From positions 1-64,000 of the forward strand of contig NZ_JABBJE010000007.1 of NCBI RefSeq assembly GCF_014218725.1: a stretch of 64,000 bases of DNA, read 5' to 3'. This DNA is from Brevundimonas huaxiensis. Its GTDB lineage: Bacteria; Pseudomonadota; Alphaproteobacteria; Caulobacterales; Caulobacteraceae. Of the stretch, positions 17,903 through 27,043 are shown one piece after another; position 1 is the first letter of the stretch, and the number at the start of each line of letters is the position of its first letter. The notes under the pieces were generated by a model, which was given only the letters and a program-made list of their open reading frames with translations, made no database searches and was not told where the DNA came from. A program made the position numbers and the translations under genes.

Positions 17903-18580
17903 ATGGCGATCTCTCGACGGTCTGCGGCGCTTGTGGCGCTGATTGCGCTGGGTCAGGCGTCCTGCGCTGCGGCTCAGTCCGTGCGGACGGATCGGCAAAG
18001 CATAGATCAAGCCTATGCGATCGTGGATTTCCAGACGTCGCGCAGCGGTCGTGAAATCGCGCAAGCCCTGCAGCGCCATCTCGATCGTCTGCCGATGCAA
18101 GCGACCTATCGTCAGCTAAACATGGCCGATGCGCCGCGGTCGGCTGGCCGCTTCACCCTGGTCGATCCGACAGCGCAGAGCGCCTTTGGCTTGCAAGGGC
18201 CGGCGACACGCGCCCCCGCCGGTTGGTTGAGCGCGCCGCGAACGGTGATGTGCACGAGCGCGAGCTGGCGCGCGGAGGCGGTTCAGCGTGTGCAGGCGCG
18301 GATCGAGCAGCACTACACCCTGTGCCTGTTTCCGTATCGCGATGGACGGCGCCGGGGGCATCAGTTGAACGTCTATGCCTCGACCCTGCTGGAGGGCGAT
18401 CCGGCGATACCCGTTCGACGCTCCAATGAAGCGGAAAGCCCGGCCGTCTTTATTCGCAGCGCGGTGGAGGCGGTCGAGCGGGTGACGGGGCACCGGGGTG
18501 TCTGGATCGAAAACCGCACGGCCGAGCGGGATCGACCGTTCACCCAGGACAACGACGCCCTGTCCGCCCAGACCAACTAG
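17903..18580 (+). CDS. Exported protein of unknown function
   Basis: A 225-residue protein with a clear signal peptide (ISRRSAALVALIALGQASC then AAAQS, cleavage near residue 25). Two cysteines in the mature part (near MCTSASW and HYTLCLF) could form a disulfide. No domain was recognised. The preceding 271 bases (17632-17902) show no gene; TTGACA at 17869-17874 may be a -35 element. It converges on the autotransporter gene and shares a terminator hairpin with it. Confidence 0.7.
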   Translation: MAISRRSAALVALIALGQASCAAAQSVRTDRQSIDQAYAIVDFQTSRSGREIAQALQRHLDRLPMQATYRQLNMADAPRSAGRFTLVDPTAQSAFGLQGPATRAPAGWLSAPRTVMCTSASWRAEAVQRVQARIEQHYTLCLFPYRDGRRRGHQLNVYASTLLEGDPAIPVRRSNEAESPAVFIRSAVEAVERVTGHRGVWIENRTAERDRPFTQDNDALSAQTN

Positions 18581-18594
18581 GCGCAAACAACAAC

Positions 18595-18617
18595 GGCCCC
18601 GATCGAAGATCGGGGCC
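18595..18617. terminator. Bidirectional terminator hairpin
   Basis: GGCCCCGATC and its exact complement enclose a three-base loop, between the convergent genes ending at 18580 and 18643. No long T-run follows on either side, so efficiency is uncertain. Confidence 0.7.
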
Positions 18618-18642
18618 GCCGCCGTCTTATCCTGACTTCAGA

Positions 18643-21600
18643 TCAGAACTTGACGCTGAACCGACCATAGATGCGGTTGTCGCGATACTCGTCCTTATAC
18701 AGGCCGGTATAGCCCAGCTCGATCGCGGTGCGTTCGGTCGCCTGGATGTTGAAGCCCAGACCGCCCGAGATGACGTCGTCGCCAGGATTGGCTCCGTCGA
18801 TCAGGAAGCGCGGGCCGTCGGCGAAGGCGGCGTCGAAGACCGGCCCGTCGCCGTTCAGGTCATGGGTGTAGGCCAGGTGGGTCACGGCCGACAGACGCGC
18901 ACGCCCCTCGCCGCCCGCCAGCACGGTGCGGGTGCGGAAGCCGGCGGTCAACAGATCGGCCTTTTGCTTCACATTGCCCGACAGCGCGGCGTCGCCGCCC
19001 GTCTCAACAACGTCGGCGTCGTATTCGACGTGGCTGTAGCCGGCGTAGGGCTCGAACATCGTGCCGCCGACAGCGCGGCTCCACGCCACCTCGCCATAGG
19101 CCTGCCAGACGTCGCCGTCGTAGTCGCCGACCAGGGCGTTGGTGAAGGCGTTCAGTTGGGCCGTGCGATCCGTGCGGACATCGGCGCTGGCCCACGATCC
19201 GCCGACGCGGATCTGGAAGTCGCCGACGCCGGCGCCGCCATACACGCCGATCTGCTCGCTGGTGACCCGGCCGGTCGAGCTGAGACGCGGCGAGCGCAGT
19301 TCCGAGCGGGTTTCACCCAGCGCCACGCCGACATGGACGTCGTTCGCCAGCGCCTTTTCGGCCCCGACCAGATAGCCGGAGGCTTCGTTGCGGAAGCCCG
19401 CGAGGCCGTCACGCGCCGAGCCCTGGCCGTTGCCGAAGACGCCGCTGCCCCAGACCGACACGCCGTTGCCGACGTAGGTGGCCGCGCCCTGGCTGCGTCC
19501 GCGCTCGGACATGGCGTCGCGGATGACGCGGGTGTCCGAAACGGCCAGGCCGCCCAGGGTGGCGTGGACCTCGCCCGTCAGGCCGCTGAGCGCGCCCTGA
19601 ACCGCAGGCACGCTGGCGTCCAGCAGGGCGTTTTCAAGCGACAGATCGTGGTTGGTCCCGGTCGCGGTGTTGTTGATCATGACGTCAAGCGCGCCGCCGA
19701 CCGACTGCTGGTTGTCCGTCCGACCCAGCGAAGCCACGGTCACATCGTTGCGCCGGACCGTCAGGACCACGCCGTTGGTCGAATAGGTCAGCACCGGGGC
19801 CAGGAAGGCCAGATCGCTCTGGGCGCCGCTGAACGTGCCCGTCACCGCGCCTGTCGAGTTGATGATGTTCATCCGCGTGCGCAGATTCCATTCACCATTG
19901 TCGGCCTTCAGGATGACCTGGCCGCCGTCGATCTTGGTCGTGCCGCCCACGTTCAGGCGAGAATAGGCCGCGCCGTTCACGCTGGAGCGGATCCACAGGA
20001 AGGAGCCCGGCTTGAAATTCAGGTTGCCGGCGACCGTCAGGGTTCCGAACGGATTGACGCCGTCGCCGGGCGACACCACGCCGCCGCTTTCCGCTGTCAG
20101 GTTCGCCAGACGACCGGTGCCGCCGATCATGCCGACGCCGCCGACGGTGGCGCTGGATCGCAGCAGGCTGCCGTTGACCGTCAGAAGGCCGCCCTCGACC
20201 CGGGTCGGGCCGCTGTAGTCGTTGGCGCCCGTCATGATCAGCTGACCGCCGCCCTTCTTGACCAGACCGCCGATGTCATTGCCGAAGTTGGCCTTGACCT
20301 CGGCCGAATAGCGGTCGCGCGCATCGCCGATGTTGTTGCTCCAGATATCGACTGTGCCCACGGCGACGGTGACGTCGCGGGTGTCGCGCAACGCCGTCGG
20401 TCCGCGAAGGGCCACGTCCATCTGCGGCGCGCCCCACCCCGAGCGCAGATCGACACCCGGCGCGTCCAGATCCTTGGAGCTGGACACCAGAATGTCCGAG
20501 ATCAGCGCCGTCGAATATTCGGGGAAGTTTTCCATCAGCAGGGCCGCGAAGCCCGAGATGTTTGGCGCCGCCATCGACGTGCCGGTGTAGGCCGCATAAC
20601 CGCCGCCCGTATATTTGATGTACTGGTTCAGCACGCGCTGAAGCTCGTCATTGGCGTACTGCAAAACCGCGCCCGAGAAGGCCGGGGTCAGCAGCGCCAT
20701 GTTGTTGGTCGAGGTCAGTAGCCCTGCCAGAACGGAGGTGAAGCCGTCCGGATCACCCAGCCGCGCCCCCGAAACCAAGGTGATGGCAGCCGCCTGACGT
20801 CCGACTTCGCGGCGCCATGCGTCTTCATTGTAGGTCGGGCCACCAGCGGCGCGAGCGGCCAAATAGGCGTTTAGAACGCCGATGAACTGGTTCACCGACG
20901 CGGTTTGAAGGGCGGTAACCGTAGTTGCGGAATACAGGCTGGCGTAGTTGGCGCGCGGATAGAGGGCCAGGATGCCCGCCCGGTCCATCGTATAAGCGGG
21001 CACCGACGAGACGACGGCCGAACCCGGTCCAGCGACGCACCAGGTCGCCGTCTGACCGCAGAAGCTGGTCGAGGGGTCGGCGGCGGTGAAGCTGGAATAG
21101 TTGGCGACCGACAGCCAGTTGGAGCGCAGGCGCGGATCATTCAGCGGTGCGGCCGCATCGATCCCGGCGTGGACGCCATAGCCGTTGCCGGCCGAGAAGA
21201 CGACCAGAACGTCCTTGTCCAAAACCGGTTTGTAGAAGTCGCCGTAGTTGCGATTGAACGACGCCAGCACGGTCGGCAGCGAGGCGTTGAACGGCAGGGA
21301 GTTGCCGCTGCCCCAGCTGTTGTTGATGATGCGCACCTGGCCGGTATTGGCCAGGTCGACGATGTTCTGGTTCTGGGTGGCGACGATCTTTCCGTCGATT
21401 ATCGCGTCCTTGTACCAAAGGAAGTCGCCGGCCGAGAAGTTGGCGGTGGCGGCGTAAAGCTTGGCGTTGAAGGCGTTGCCGAACATCGGCTGGCCCGCCA
21501 CGCGATCGCCGGCGATGGTGCCGGACACGTGGGTGCCGTGACCTTCCCACTGGCGACGCGGATTGATCATGCCGTCGTTGCCATAGCCGGCGACCGCCTG

Positions 21601-21942
21601 GCTGCGCAGGCCTGTCACTTTGCCGGCCGATCCGAACAGGGGGTGGGCCATGTAAACGCCGGCGTCATTGACCCCCACGGTCTGTCCGCGCCCGCTCAGG
21701 CCCATGGCGTAGGCGTGTTCCAGCCCCAGGAAGCCCTTGGAATAATCGACCGCGAACTGGCTGTCCGCGCGCCAGGACGCGATGGCCGTCTGATAGTTCG
21801 TCGTGCGCGTGCCGTTGGCCATGTAGAAGCCGCCGGCCGGGGCCGTGGGCGCCGGAGCGGTCTGCGCCGCCGCCGTCGTGCCCACCATGATCGCGACGCC
21901 CGCCGCTGCGGCCAGCAGACCGCCCTTAAAACTGAAACTCAA
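18643..21942 (-). CDS. Subtilisin-like (S8) serine protease autotransporter
   Basis: A 1,099-residue type Va secreted protein. A signal peptide covers about residues 1 to 26. The S8 protease domain has Asp93 (GVNDAGVYMAHP), His135 (EGHGTHVSGT), Asn253 (SAGNG) and Ser456 (TGTSMAAPNISG). An autotransporter-associated repeat follows (GGGQLIMTGANDYSGPTRVE), then a passenger stalk. A C-terminal beta-barrel begins at about 820 and ends in the outer-membrane signature YGRFSVKF. About 125 residues separate AVVSSVPAY from the GTSMAAP motif, much longer than usual in subtilases. The gene follows a lipoprotein gene on the same strand with a 207-base gap. Confidence 0.93.
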   Translation of the reverse strand: MSFSFKGGLLAAAAGVAIMVGTTAAAQTAPAPTAPAGGFYMANGTRTTNYQTAIASWRADSQFAVDYSKGFLGLEHAYAMGLSGRGQTVGVNDAGVYMAHPLFGSAGKVTGLRSQAVAGYGNDGMINPRRQWEGHGTHVSGTIAGDRVAGQPMFGNAFNAKLYAATANFSAGDFLWYKDAIIDGKIVATQNQNIVDLANTGQVRIINNSWGSGNSLPFNASLPTVLASFNRNYGDFYKPVLDKDVLVVFSAGNGYGVHAGIDAAAPLNDPRLRSNWLSVANYSSFTAADPSTSFCGQTATWCVAGPGSAVVSSVPAYTMDRAGILALYPRANYASLYSATTVTALQTASVNQFIGVLNAYLAARAAGGPTYNEDAWRREVGRQAAAITLVSGARLGDPDGFTSVLAGLLTSTNNMALLTPAFSGAVLQYANDELQRVLNQYIKYTGGGYAAYTGTSMAAPNISGFAALLMENFPEYSTALISDILVSSSKDLDAPGVDLRSGWGAPQMDVALRGPTALRDTRDVTVAVGTVDIWSNNIGDARDRYSAEVKANFGNDIGGLVKKGGGQLIMTGANDYSGPTRVEGGLLTVNGSLLRSSATVGGVGMIGGTGRLANLTAESGGVVSPGDGVNPFGTLTVAGNLNFKPGSFLWIRSSVNGAAYSRLNVGGTTKIDGGQVILKADNGEWNLRTRMNIINSTGAVTGTFSGAQSDLAFLAPVLTYSTNGVVLTVRRNDVTVASLGRTDNQQSVGGALDVMINNTATGTNHDLSLENALLDASVPAVQGALSGLTGEVHATLGGLAVSDTRVIRDAMSERGRSQGAATYVGNGVSVWGSGVFGNGQGSARDGLAGFRNEASGYLVGAEKALANDVHVGVALGETRSELRSPRLSSTGRVTSEQIGVYGGAGVGDFQIRVGGSWASADVRTDRTAQLNAFTNALVGDYDGDVWQAYGEVAWSRAVGGTMFEPYAGYSHVEYDADVVETGGDAALSGNVKQKADLLTAGFRTRTVLAGGEGRARLSAVTHLAYTHDLNGDGPVFDAAFADGPRFLIDGANPGDDVISGGLGFNIQATERTAIELGYTGLYKDEYRDNRIYGRFSVKF

Positions 21943-22149
21943 AACCTACCCCTGCGGCCTGCGGCCGACGACTCTACTGCGCCCCCGCGACGCAACTCCG
22001 ACGCACAAATCGAAGGTGTTTCGCGTTGTCGTCAACCACATTTTAGCCTTGGGACGTTTCGTCCCAGCCGGATTGTTTGGGATAAACCAATCTCTTGCGC
22101 TCAAGCTTGAGGCGCCGTGCGCGCCTTTGGCAGGTGGCGTGGCGCGTGA

Positions 22150-22647
22150 TTACCGCACGCAGATGCGCGCGCGGTCGTTGATCCAGCAGTCGCCGTCTAG
22201 GCGCACGGTCCCCAAGCGATCGCCGGCCTTGTCGTCGTCGGGGTCGGCGTTCCAGGTGGCGTCGGCCGTGCCGTCGGCCATCAGGACGACGACGGCGAAA
22301 TGGGAGTTCTTGGGCTTGCCCTCGGACCAGGCGTTCATCGTATAGCCGCCGTCGCCGAACGGATAGACGAGGCACGGCTCGTCGAGCAGAACCTTGCCAT
22401 CGACCGAAAGATAACAGGACTTGCGCGAGGCCGTGGGGGTCGTGGGTTCTGATGACGAAGCGGCGGGGCTTGCGCCGGCCTTCGCCGGTTCCGGAGGCGG
22501 CGCCATCGGCTCTGGCGCGGACGGCGCGAGGGTCTGCGTCGCGTCAGCGGGCCCAGGCGCGCCGGCGTCCTGACCGCAGGCGGCCGCGGCGGCCGACAGC
22601 ATCAGGGCGGCGATCAGGCTGAGCGATCGTGAAGGGGCGGATGTCAC
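22150..22647 (-). CDS. Small lipoprotein of unknown function
   Basis: A 165-residue lipoprotein. After SRSLSLIAALMLSAAAAACG the likely lipobox cysteine is followed by a Pro/Ala-rich linker. A compact domain then carries four cysteines (KSCYLSVDGK, DEPCLVYPFG, DGDCWINDRA, RICVR), probably paired. The start is GTG 22647 because GGAGG lies five bases upstream; an open frame continuing to 22920 is shadow. It is divergent from msrC. The function is not recognised. Confidence 0.75.
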   Translation of the reverse strand: MTSAPSRSLSLIAALMLSAAAAACGQDAGAPGPADATQTLAPSAPEPMAPPPEPAKAGASPAASSSEPTTPTASRKSCYLSVDGKVLLDEPCLVYPFGDGGYTMNAWSEGKPKNSHFAVVVLMADGTADATWNADPDDDKAGDRLGTVRLDGDCWINDRARICVR

Positions 22648-22790
22648 GCGAGCCTCCGTCGTTGTCTCCCAGCGCCAACACGGGGGCGCATGCAAGCGTT
22701 CCCGGCCAAGCGGCGGCGAATGACGGCGCCCCTCCCCTTCGGCCGGCCGCTCGCCTATATCGCCAGCCTGTCCCGCTCCGGAGGTTTTCC

Positions 22791-23288
22791 ATGGCCTATG
22801 TCGCCCGCAACGATCGTCCCGCCGACAAGGCGGCGCGCTATCTGGAGGTCGAGGCGGAAGTCCTGGCCGTGCTGGACGGCGAGCCGAATGTGACGGCGCG
22901 AATGGCGACGGTGGCGTCAATGCTGGCCGATGCGTTCGAGCACTATTTCTGGACCGGCTTCTATGTCGTCGCGCCGGACAAGGCGGACGAACTGGTGGTC
23001 GGGCCCTACCAGGGCACGCTGGGGTGCCTGCGTATCGCGTTCGGGCGCGGAGTGTGCGGGGCGGCGGCGGCGACGGGCCAGACGCAGCTGGTCGAGGACG
23101 TGCACGCCTTCCCCGGCCACATCGCCTGCGACAGCCGTTCGGCCAGCGAGATCGTGGTGCCCGTGCGCGACGCCTCGGGCGCGCTGATCGCGGTGTTCGA
23201 CGTGGATGCGACGACGCCGGCCGCCTTCGATACGGACGATCAGGAGGCGCTGGAGCGGTTGATGGCGAAGGTGTTCGCCGACGCTTGA
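22791..23288 (+). CDS. msrC: Free methionine-(R)-sulfoxide reductase, GAF type
   Basis: A 165-residue GAF-domain enzyme that reduces free methionine-R-sulfoxide. The three family cysteines are present: GCLRIAFGRGVCGAAAATG (two) and FPGHIACDSRSASEIVVPV (one). The FWTGFYVV motif of the substrate pocket is also present. GGAGG lies six bases before the ATG. It may complement the oxidative-stress genes elsewhere in the window, but nothing links their regulation. Confidence 0.92.
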   Translation: MAYVARNDRPADKAARYLEVEAEVLAVLDGEPNVTARMATVASMLADAFEHYFWTGFYVVAPDKADELVVGPYQGTLGCLRIAFGRGVCGAAAATGQTQLVEDVHAFPGHIACDSRSASEIVVPVRDASGALIAVFDVDATTPAAFDTDDQEALERLMAKVFADA

Positions 23289-23348
23289 TCGGGGCCGGTT
23301 GATCCGGCCGCAGCCGGCTCTATGGTCCCCGGCGACATGGAGGATCGG

Positions 23349-24026
23349 ATGACGCAGCGAACAATCGCAATCACGGGCGGACACGGCGTCCTAGGCCGGG
23401 CGGTGCTGGAGGCGGCGCTGAAAGCCGGTTGGCAGGTCGCGGTGATCGACCACGCCTCGGGCCATGCCGTCCCTGAAGGCGTACTGGAGGTCGGCGGGGT
23501 CGACCTGACGGACGCCGGCCAGGCGCAGAAGGCCGTCGACGCCGTGATCGCGCGGTTCGGACGGCTGGACGCCCTGCTGAACATCGCCGGCGGCTTCGTC
23601 TGGCAGACGACCGACGATGCGGAACCGGCGTGGGACCGGATGCACGCGCTGAACGTCGCGACCGCCGTCAACGCCAGCCGCGCGGCGCTGGATGCGCTGA
23701 AGGCCTCGCCCGAGGGTCGGATCGTCAACGTCGGCTCGGCCGCCGCGTTGAAGGCCGGGGCCGGCATGGGGGCCTATGGGGCGGCCAAGGCCGGGGTCCA
23801 CGCCCTGACCCAGGCGTTGGCGGAGGAGTTGAAGACGACAAAGGTGACGGTCAACGCCGTCCTGCCGTCGATCATCGACACGCCGACGAACCGCAAGGAC
23901 ATGCCCGACGCCGACCCGGCGGCCTGGGTCGCGCCGGCCGATCTGGCCGCGGTGATCCTGTTCCTGGCCTCGCCCGAAAGCCGGGCCATGACCGGCGCCC
24001 TGGTGCCCGTGACGGGCCGCGTTTGA
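23349..24026 (+). CDS. Short-chain dehydrogenase/reductase
   Basis: A 225-residue classical SDR. The nucleotide-binding GGHGVLGRAVLEAAL replaces the usual TGxxxGxG. LLNIAGGF stands for NNAG. The catalytic Ser lies in NVGSAAAL and the Tyr/Lys pair in GAYGAAKAGV. The ATG at 23349 has GGAGG five bases upstream; ATGs at 23322 and 23337 are less likely. The stop overlaps the start of the CoA lyase gene (TGATG), so the two are coupled. The substrate is unknown. Confidence 0.87.
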   Translation: MTQRTIAITGGHGVLGRAVLEAALKAGWQVAVIDHASGHAVPEGVLEVGGVDLTDAGQAQKAVDAVIARFGRLDALLNIAGGFVWQTTDDAEPAWDRMHALNVATAVNASRAALDALKASPEGRIVNVGSAAALKAGAGMGAYGAAKAGVHALTQALAEELKTTKVTVNAVLPSIIDTPTNRKDMPDADPAAWVAPADLAAVILFLASPESRAMTGALVPVTGRV

Positions 24027-24862
24027 TGCGCAACGACCGGGTCCGCAGCGTCCTTTATCTGCCCGCCTCCAATGCGCGGGCGATCGAGAAGGCGCGGACG
24101 CTGGATTGCGATGTCGCCGTGCTGGATCTGGAAGACGCTGTGGCGCCCGAGGCCAAGGCCGACGCGCGTGACGCCGCCGTCGCGGCGGTTCGGGGTGGCG
24201 GGTTCGGGCCGCGCCTGGGCGTGCGGATCAATGGGCTGGACACCGACTGGGGGCTGGACGACCTGACGGCGATGAAGGCGGCGGGGGCCACGCTGGTCGT
24301 CGCGCCCAAGGTGGAGACACCCGAGGCCGTGCACGCCCTGTCCGCCGGCCTGGCCAAGGGTTGCGCCCTGTGGGCCATGATCGAAACGCCGCGCGCCTTG
24401 ATGGCCCTAGCCGATATCGCGACGGCGGACGGGGCGCTGGACGGGCTGATGCTGGGGGTCAACGACCTGGCCAAGGCGCTGGGGACAAGGGCGTCGCCGG
24501 ATCGCGAGCCGTTCAAGCCGTGGCTGGCCATGCTGGTCGCCGCCGCGCGCGCCAATGGCTTGCTGGCCATCGACGGGGTGTTCAACCGGATCGAGGATGC
24601 CGAAGGCCTGGCGGCCGAGGCATTGCAGGGGCGACTGTATGGGTTCGACGGCAAGAGCCTGATCCACCCGTCGCAGATCGCGACCGCCAACGCCGCCTTC
24701 TCGCCGTCCGAAGCCGAAATCGCTGATGCGCAAGCGATCATCGCCGCCTTCGACGCCCCAGACGCCGAGCGGCGAGGCGCGATCCGCGTGAACGGGGCGA
24801 TGGTCGAACGGCTGCATCTGGAGCAGGCCAAGGCCTTGCTGGCGCGGGCGGATCGGGCCTAG
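24026..24862 (+). CDS. HpcH/HpaI-family CoA ester lyase (CitE-like)
   Basis: A 278-residue TIM-barrel enzyme of the citrate lyase beta/malyl-CoA lyase group. It shows SVLYLPASN at the N-terminus, LDLEDAVAP, GVRINGLDTDWG (substrate Arg), VVAPKVETPEA, AMIETPRAL and MLGVNDLAK (metal-binding acids), and the C-terminal YGFDGKSLIHPSQI. Stand-alone CitE-like proteins cleave (3S)-malyl- or citramalyl-type CoA esters; the exact substrate is not determined here. The start overlaps the SDR stop. Confidence 0.88.
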   Translation: MRNDRVRSVLYLPASNARAIEKARTLDCDVAVLDLEDAVAPEAKADARDAAVAAVRGGGFGPRLGVRINGLDTDWGLDDLTAMKAAGATLVVAPKVETPEAVHALSAGLAKGCALWAMIETPRALMALADIATADGALDGLMLGVNDLAKALGTRASPDREPFKPWLAMLVAAARANGLLAIDGVFNRIEDAEGLAAEALQGRLYGFDGKSLIHPSQIATANAAFSPSEAEIADAQAIIAAFDAPDAERRGAIRVNGAMVERLHLEQAKALLARADRA

Positions 24863-24914
24863 TCGCGTCGATGCAACCGCCGTAAAGCTCGCGGCGAACC
24901 ACAGCGGACCCGCC

Positions 24915-26969
24915 TTGCCCCTACCCTCCGACACGCCTTCGAAAATTCCGGCCTGGGTCTGTGCGCCCGGCGTGCTGAAGGTGCCTTTCCTCGACGTGTT
25001 TCTGGCCGACTACGACCTGCGTCGCCTGCCGGGGGACGAAGTTCAGGCCGTGCTGGGCTGGGGGATGAAGCCGACGGCGGCGGCGGGGCGACAGTGGGCC
25101 GAGAAGACCGGGCGGCCCTATGTGGCGCTGGAGGACGGCTTCCTACGCTCGGTCGGGATCGGCGAGGCGGGGGCGACGAGCCTGAGCCTGATCGTCGACG
25201 ATCTGGGCGTCTATTACGATGCGACGCGGCCGAGCCGGCTGGAGCATCTGATCCAGACGGCCGGCGACTGGTGCGACGCGGCCCTGACGGCGCGGGCGCG
25301 AGGACTGATCGACCGGATCGTGGCGTCGGGCGTGTCCAAGACCAATATGGGCGGGCCGCTGGATCCGGGCCTGCTGAAGCCCGGTCGGCGCGTGCTGATT
25401 GTGGACCAGACGTTCGGCGACGCCTCCATCGCCTGTGGGCTCGCCACGGCTCAGAGCTTTGACGACATGATCGCCGCCGCCCGGCGCGACGAACCGGACG
25501 CCCAGTTGATCGTCAAACGCCATCCGGCCGTGGCGGCGGGTCGGAAGCGCGGCTGCGTGACGGACCTGAGGGGCGTCACCCTGGTCGATACGGATGTGAG
25601 GCCGGCCGAACTGCTGGCGGCGGTGGATGCGGTCTATTGCGTCACCTCGGCCCTGGGGTTCGAGGCGCTGTTGCGCGGCCTGCCGGTGCGGTGTTTCGGG
25701 GCGCCCTTCTATTCCGGCTGGGGTCTGACGACCGATGCGGTCCAGACGGGACGGCGCGGCGTCTCGCGGTCGATCGAACAGGTCGCGGCGACCGCCCTGA
25801 TCGCCTACAGCCGCTATGTCGATCCGGTGACGGGCGAACGGTGCGAGGCCGAACAGGCGCTGGAGCGGTTGATCGCCCTGCGCGACCGGGCCGACCGACT
25901 GGCGGGTTCGTGGTCGGCGGTGGGGTTCGCGCCGGCCAAACGCCCGCCGGTGCGCCGCCTTCTGAATTCGCCCAAGGCGTCGATGCGCTATTTCATGTCG
26001 CCGTCGCGCGCCGCCGCCCATGCGACCGCGACCAACGGCCGGCTGATCTGGTGGGCGGGCAAGGAGAGCGAGGCGACGCGTCAGGCGGCGGCCGATTTCG
26101 ACGGTCCGACCGTGCGGATGGAGGACGGCTTCATCCGTTCGCGGGGCCTGGGGTCCGATTTCGTCGGCGCCCTGTCGGTCGCCCTGGACGATCAGGGCGT
26201 CTATTACGATCCGTCGCGGTCCTCGCGGCTGGAGACGCTGATCGAGACCTCGGACCTGTCGCCGATGCAGTTGGCGCGGGCCGCCGCCCTGCGGACGCGC
26301 GTGGTCGATGCCGGCCTGTCGAAATACAATCTGAGGGGTCAGGCGCCGACGGACTGGCCCGTTGATCGCGACATCCTGCTGGTCGTCGGCCAGGTCGAGA
26401 ACGACAAGTCGATCCTGCTGGGCTGTGCGCCGGATCTGAACACCAACTCGGCCCTGGTAGAGGCGGCGCGGCGCGATCATCCCGACGCTTTTCTGGTCTA
26501 TCGCAATCACCCCGACGTGCTGGCGGGCAACCGGCCGGGGCGGCTGGACGCCGGGGCCATGGCCTCGGTCGACGCCGTGGGCGACGGGCTGGATATCGTC
26601 GACTGTCTGAACGCCTGTCGCCGGGTGGCGACCCTGACCTCCCTGACGGGCTTCGAGGCCCTGATGCGGGGCAAGGCGGTGTCGGTCTATGGCCGGCCCT
26701 TCTATGCCGGATGGGGACTGACCGATGACCGGCTGACGTTTGAGCGCCGCAGCCGCCGCGCCGGCGTCGATCACCTGGTCCACGCCGCATTGATCGCCTA
26801 TCCCCTGTATGTCACGCCCGAGGGCTGGCCCTGCGAGGCCGAGGATCTGGTGGACCGGCTGATCGCCGCGCGCGACCAGCCCACGCCCAAGGCGCCGCGC
26901 GGCCAGGTGCAGCGCTGGGCCGCCGGGATCATCGCCAGTCTCGACCGCAGGCCGCCGCCGTCCTATTGA
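24915..26969 (+). CDS. KpsC-like capsule beta-Kdo glycosyltransferase
   Basis: A 684-residue protein made of two homologous halves. The first (about residues 10-330) has VALEDGFLRSVGIG and DDLGVYYDATRPSRLEHLI. The second (about 365-660) has VRMEDGFIRSRGLGSD and LDDQGVYYDPSRSSRLETLI. Both halves carry YSGWGLT- or YAGWGLTD-type and LIAYxxYV motifs. This is the KpsC layout, where the two domains add alternating beta-linked Kdo to a lipid to start a capsule export anchor. The start is TTG 24915 without a clear ribosome site, so it is uncertain. No other capsule genes are in the window. Confidence 0.85.
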   Translation: MPLPSDTPSKIPAWVCAPGVLKVPFLDVFLADYDLRRLPGDEVQAVLGWGMKPTAAAGRQWAEKTGRPYVALEDGFLRSVGIGEAGATSLSLIVDDLGVYYDATRPSRLEHLIQTAGDWCDAALTARARGLIDRIVASGVSKTNMGGPLDPGLLKPGRRVLIVDQTFGDASIACGLATAQSFDDMIAAARRDEPDAQLIVKRHPAVAAGRKRGCVTDLRGVTLVDTDVRPAELLAAVDAVYCVTSALGFEALLRGLPVRCFGAPFYSGWGLTTDAVQTGRRGVSRSIEQVAATALIAYSRYVDPVTGERCEAEQALERLIALRDRADRLAGSWSAVGFAPAKRPPVRRLLNSPKASMRYFMSPSRAAAHATATNGRLIWWAGKESEATRQAAADFDGPTVRMEDGFIRSRGLGSDFVGALSVALDDQGVYYDPSRSSRLETLIETSDLSPMQLARAAALRTRVVDAGLSKYNLRGQAPTDWPVDRDILLVVGQVENDKSILLGCAPDLNTNSALVEAARRDHPDAFLVYRNHPDVLAGNRPGRLDAGAMASVDAVGDGLDIVDCLNACRRVATLTSLTGFEALMRGKAVSVYGRPFYAGWGLTDDRLTFERRSRRAGVDHLVHAALIAYPLYVTPEGWPCEAEDLVDRLIAARDQPTPKAPRGQVQRWAAGIIASLDRRPPPSY

Positions 26970-27043
26970 CGCGTTCTGATAGGAAACGGACTGTCCTCAA
27001 GCAGCGAGGCTTCAAGGGCCGAGCGATAGGAACAAAAACCAAA

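Noticed and set aside
18862..20721. A 619-codon plus-strand frame
   Set aside because: It lies entirely inside, and antisense to, the autotransporter gene.
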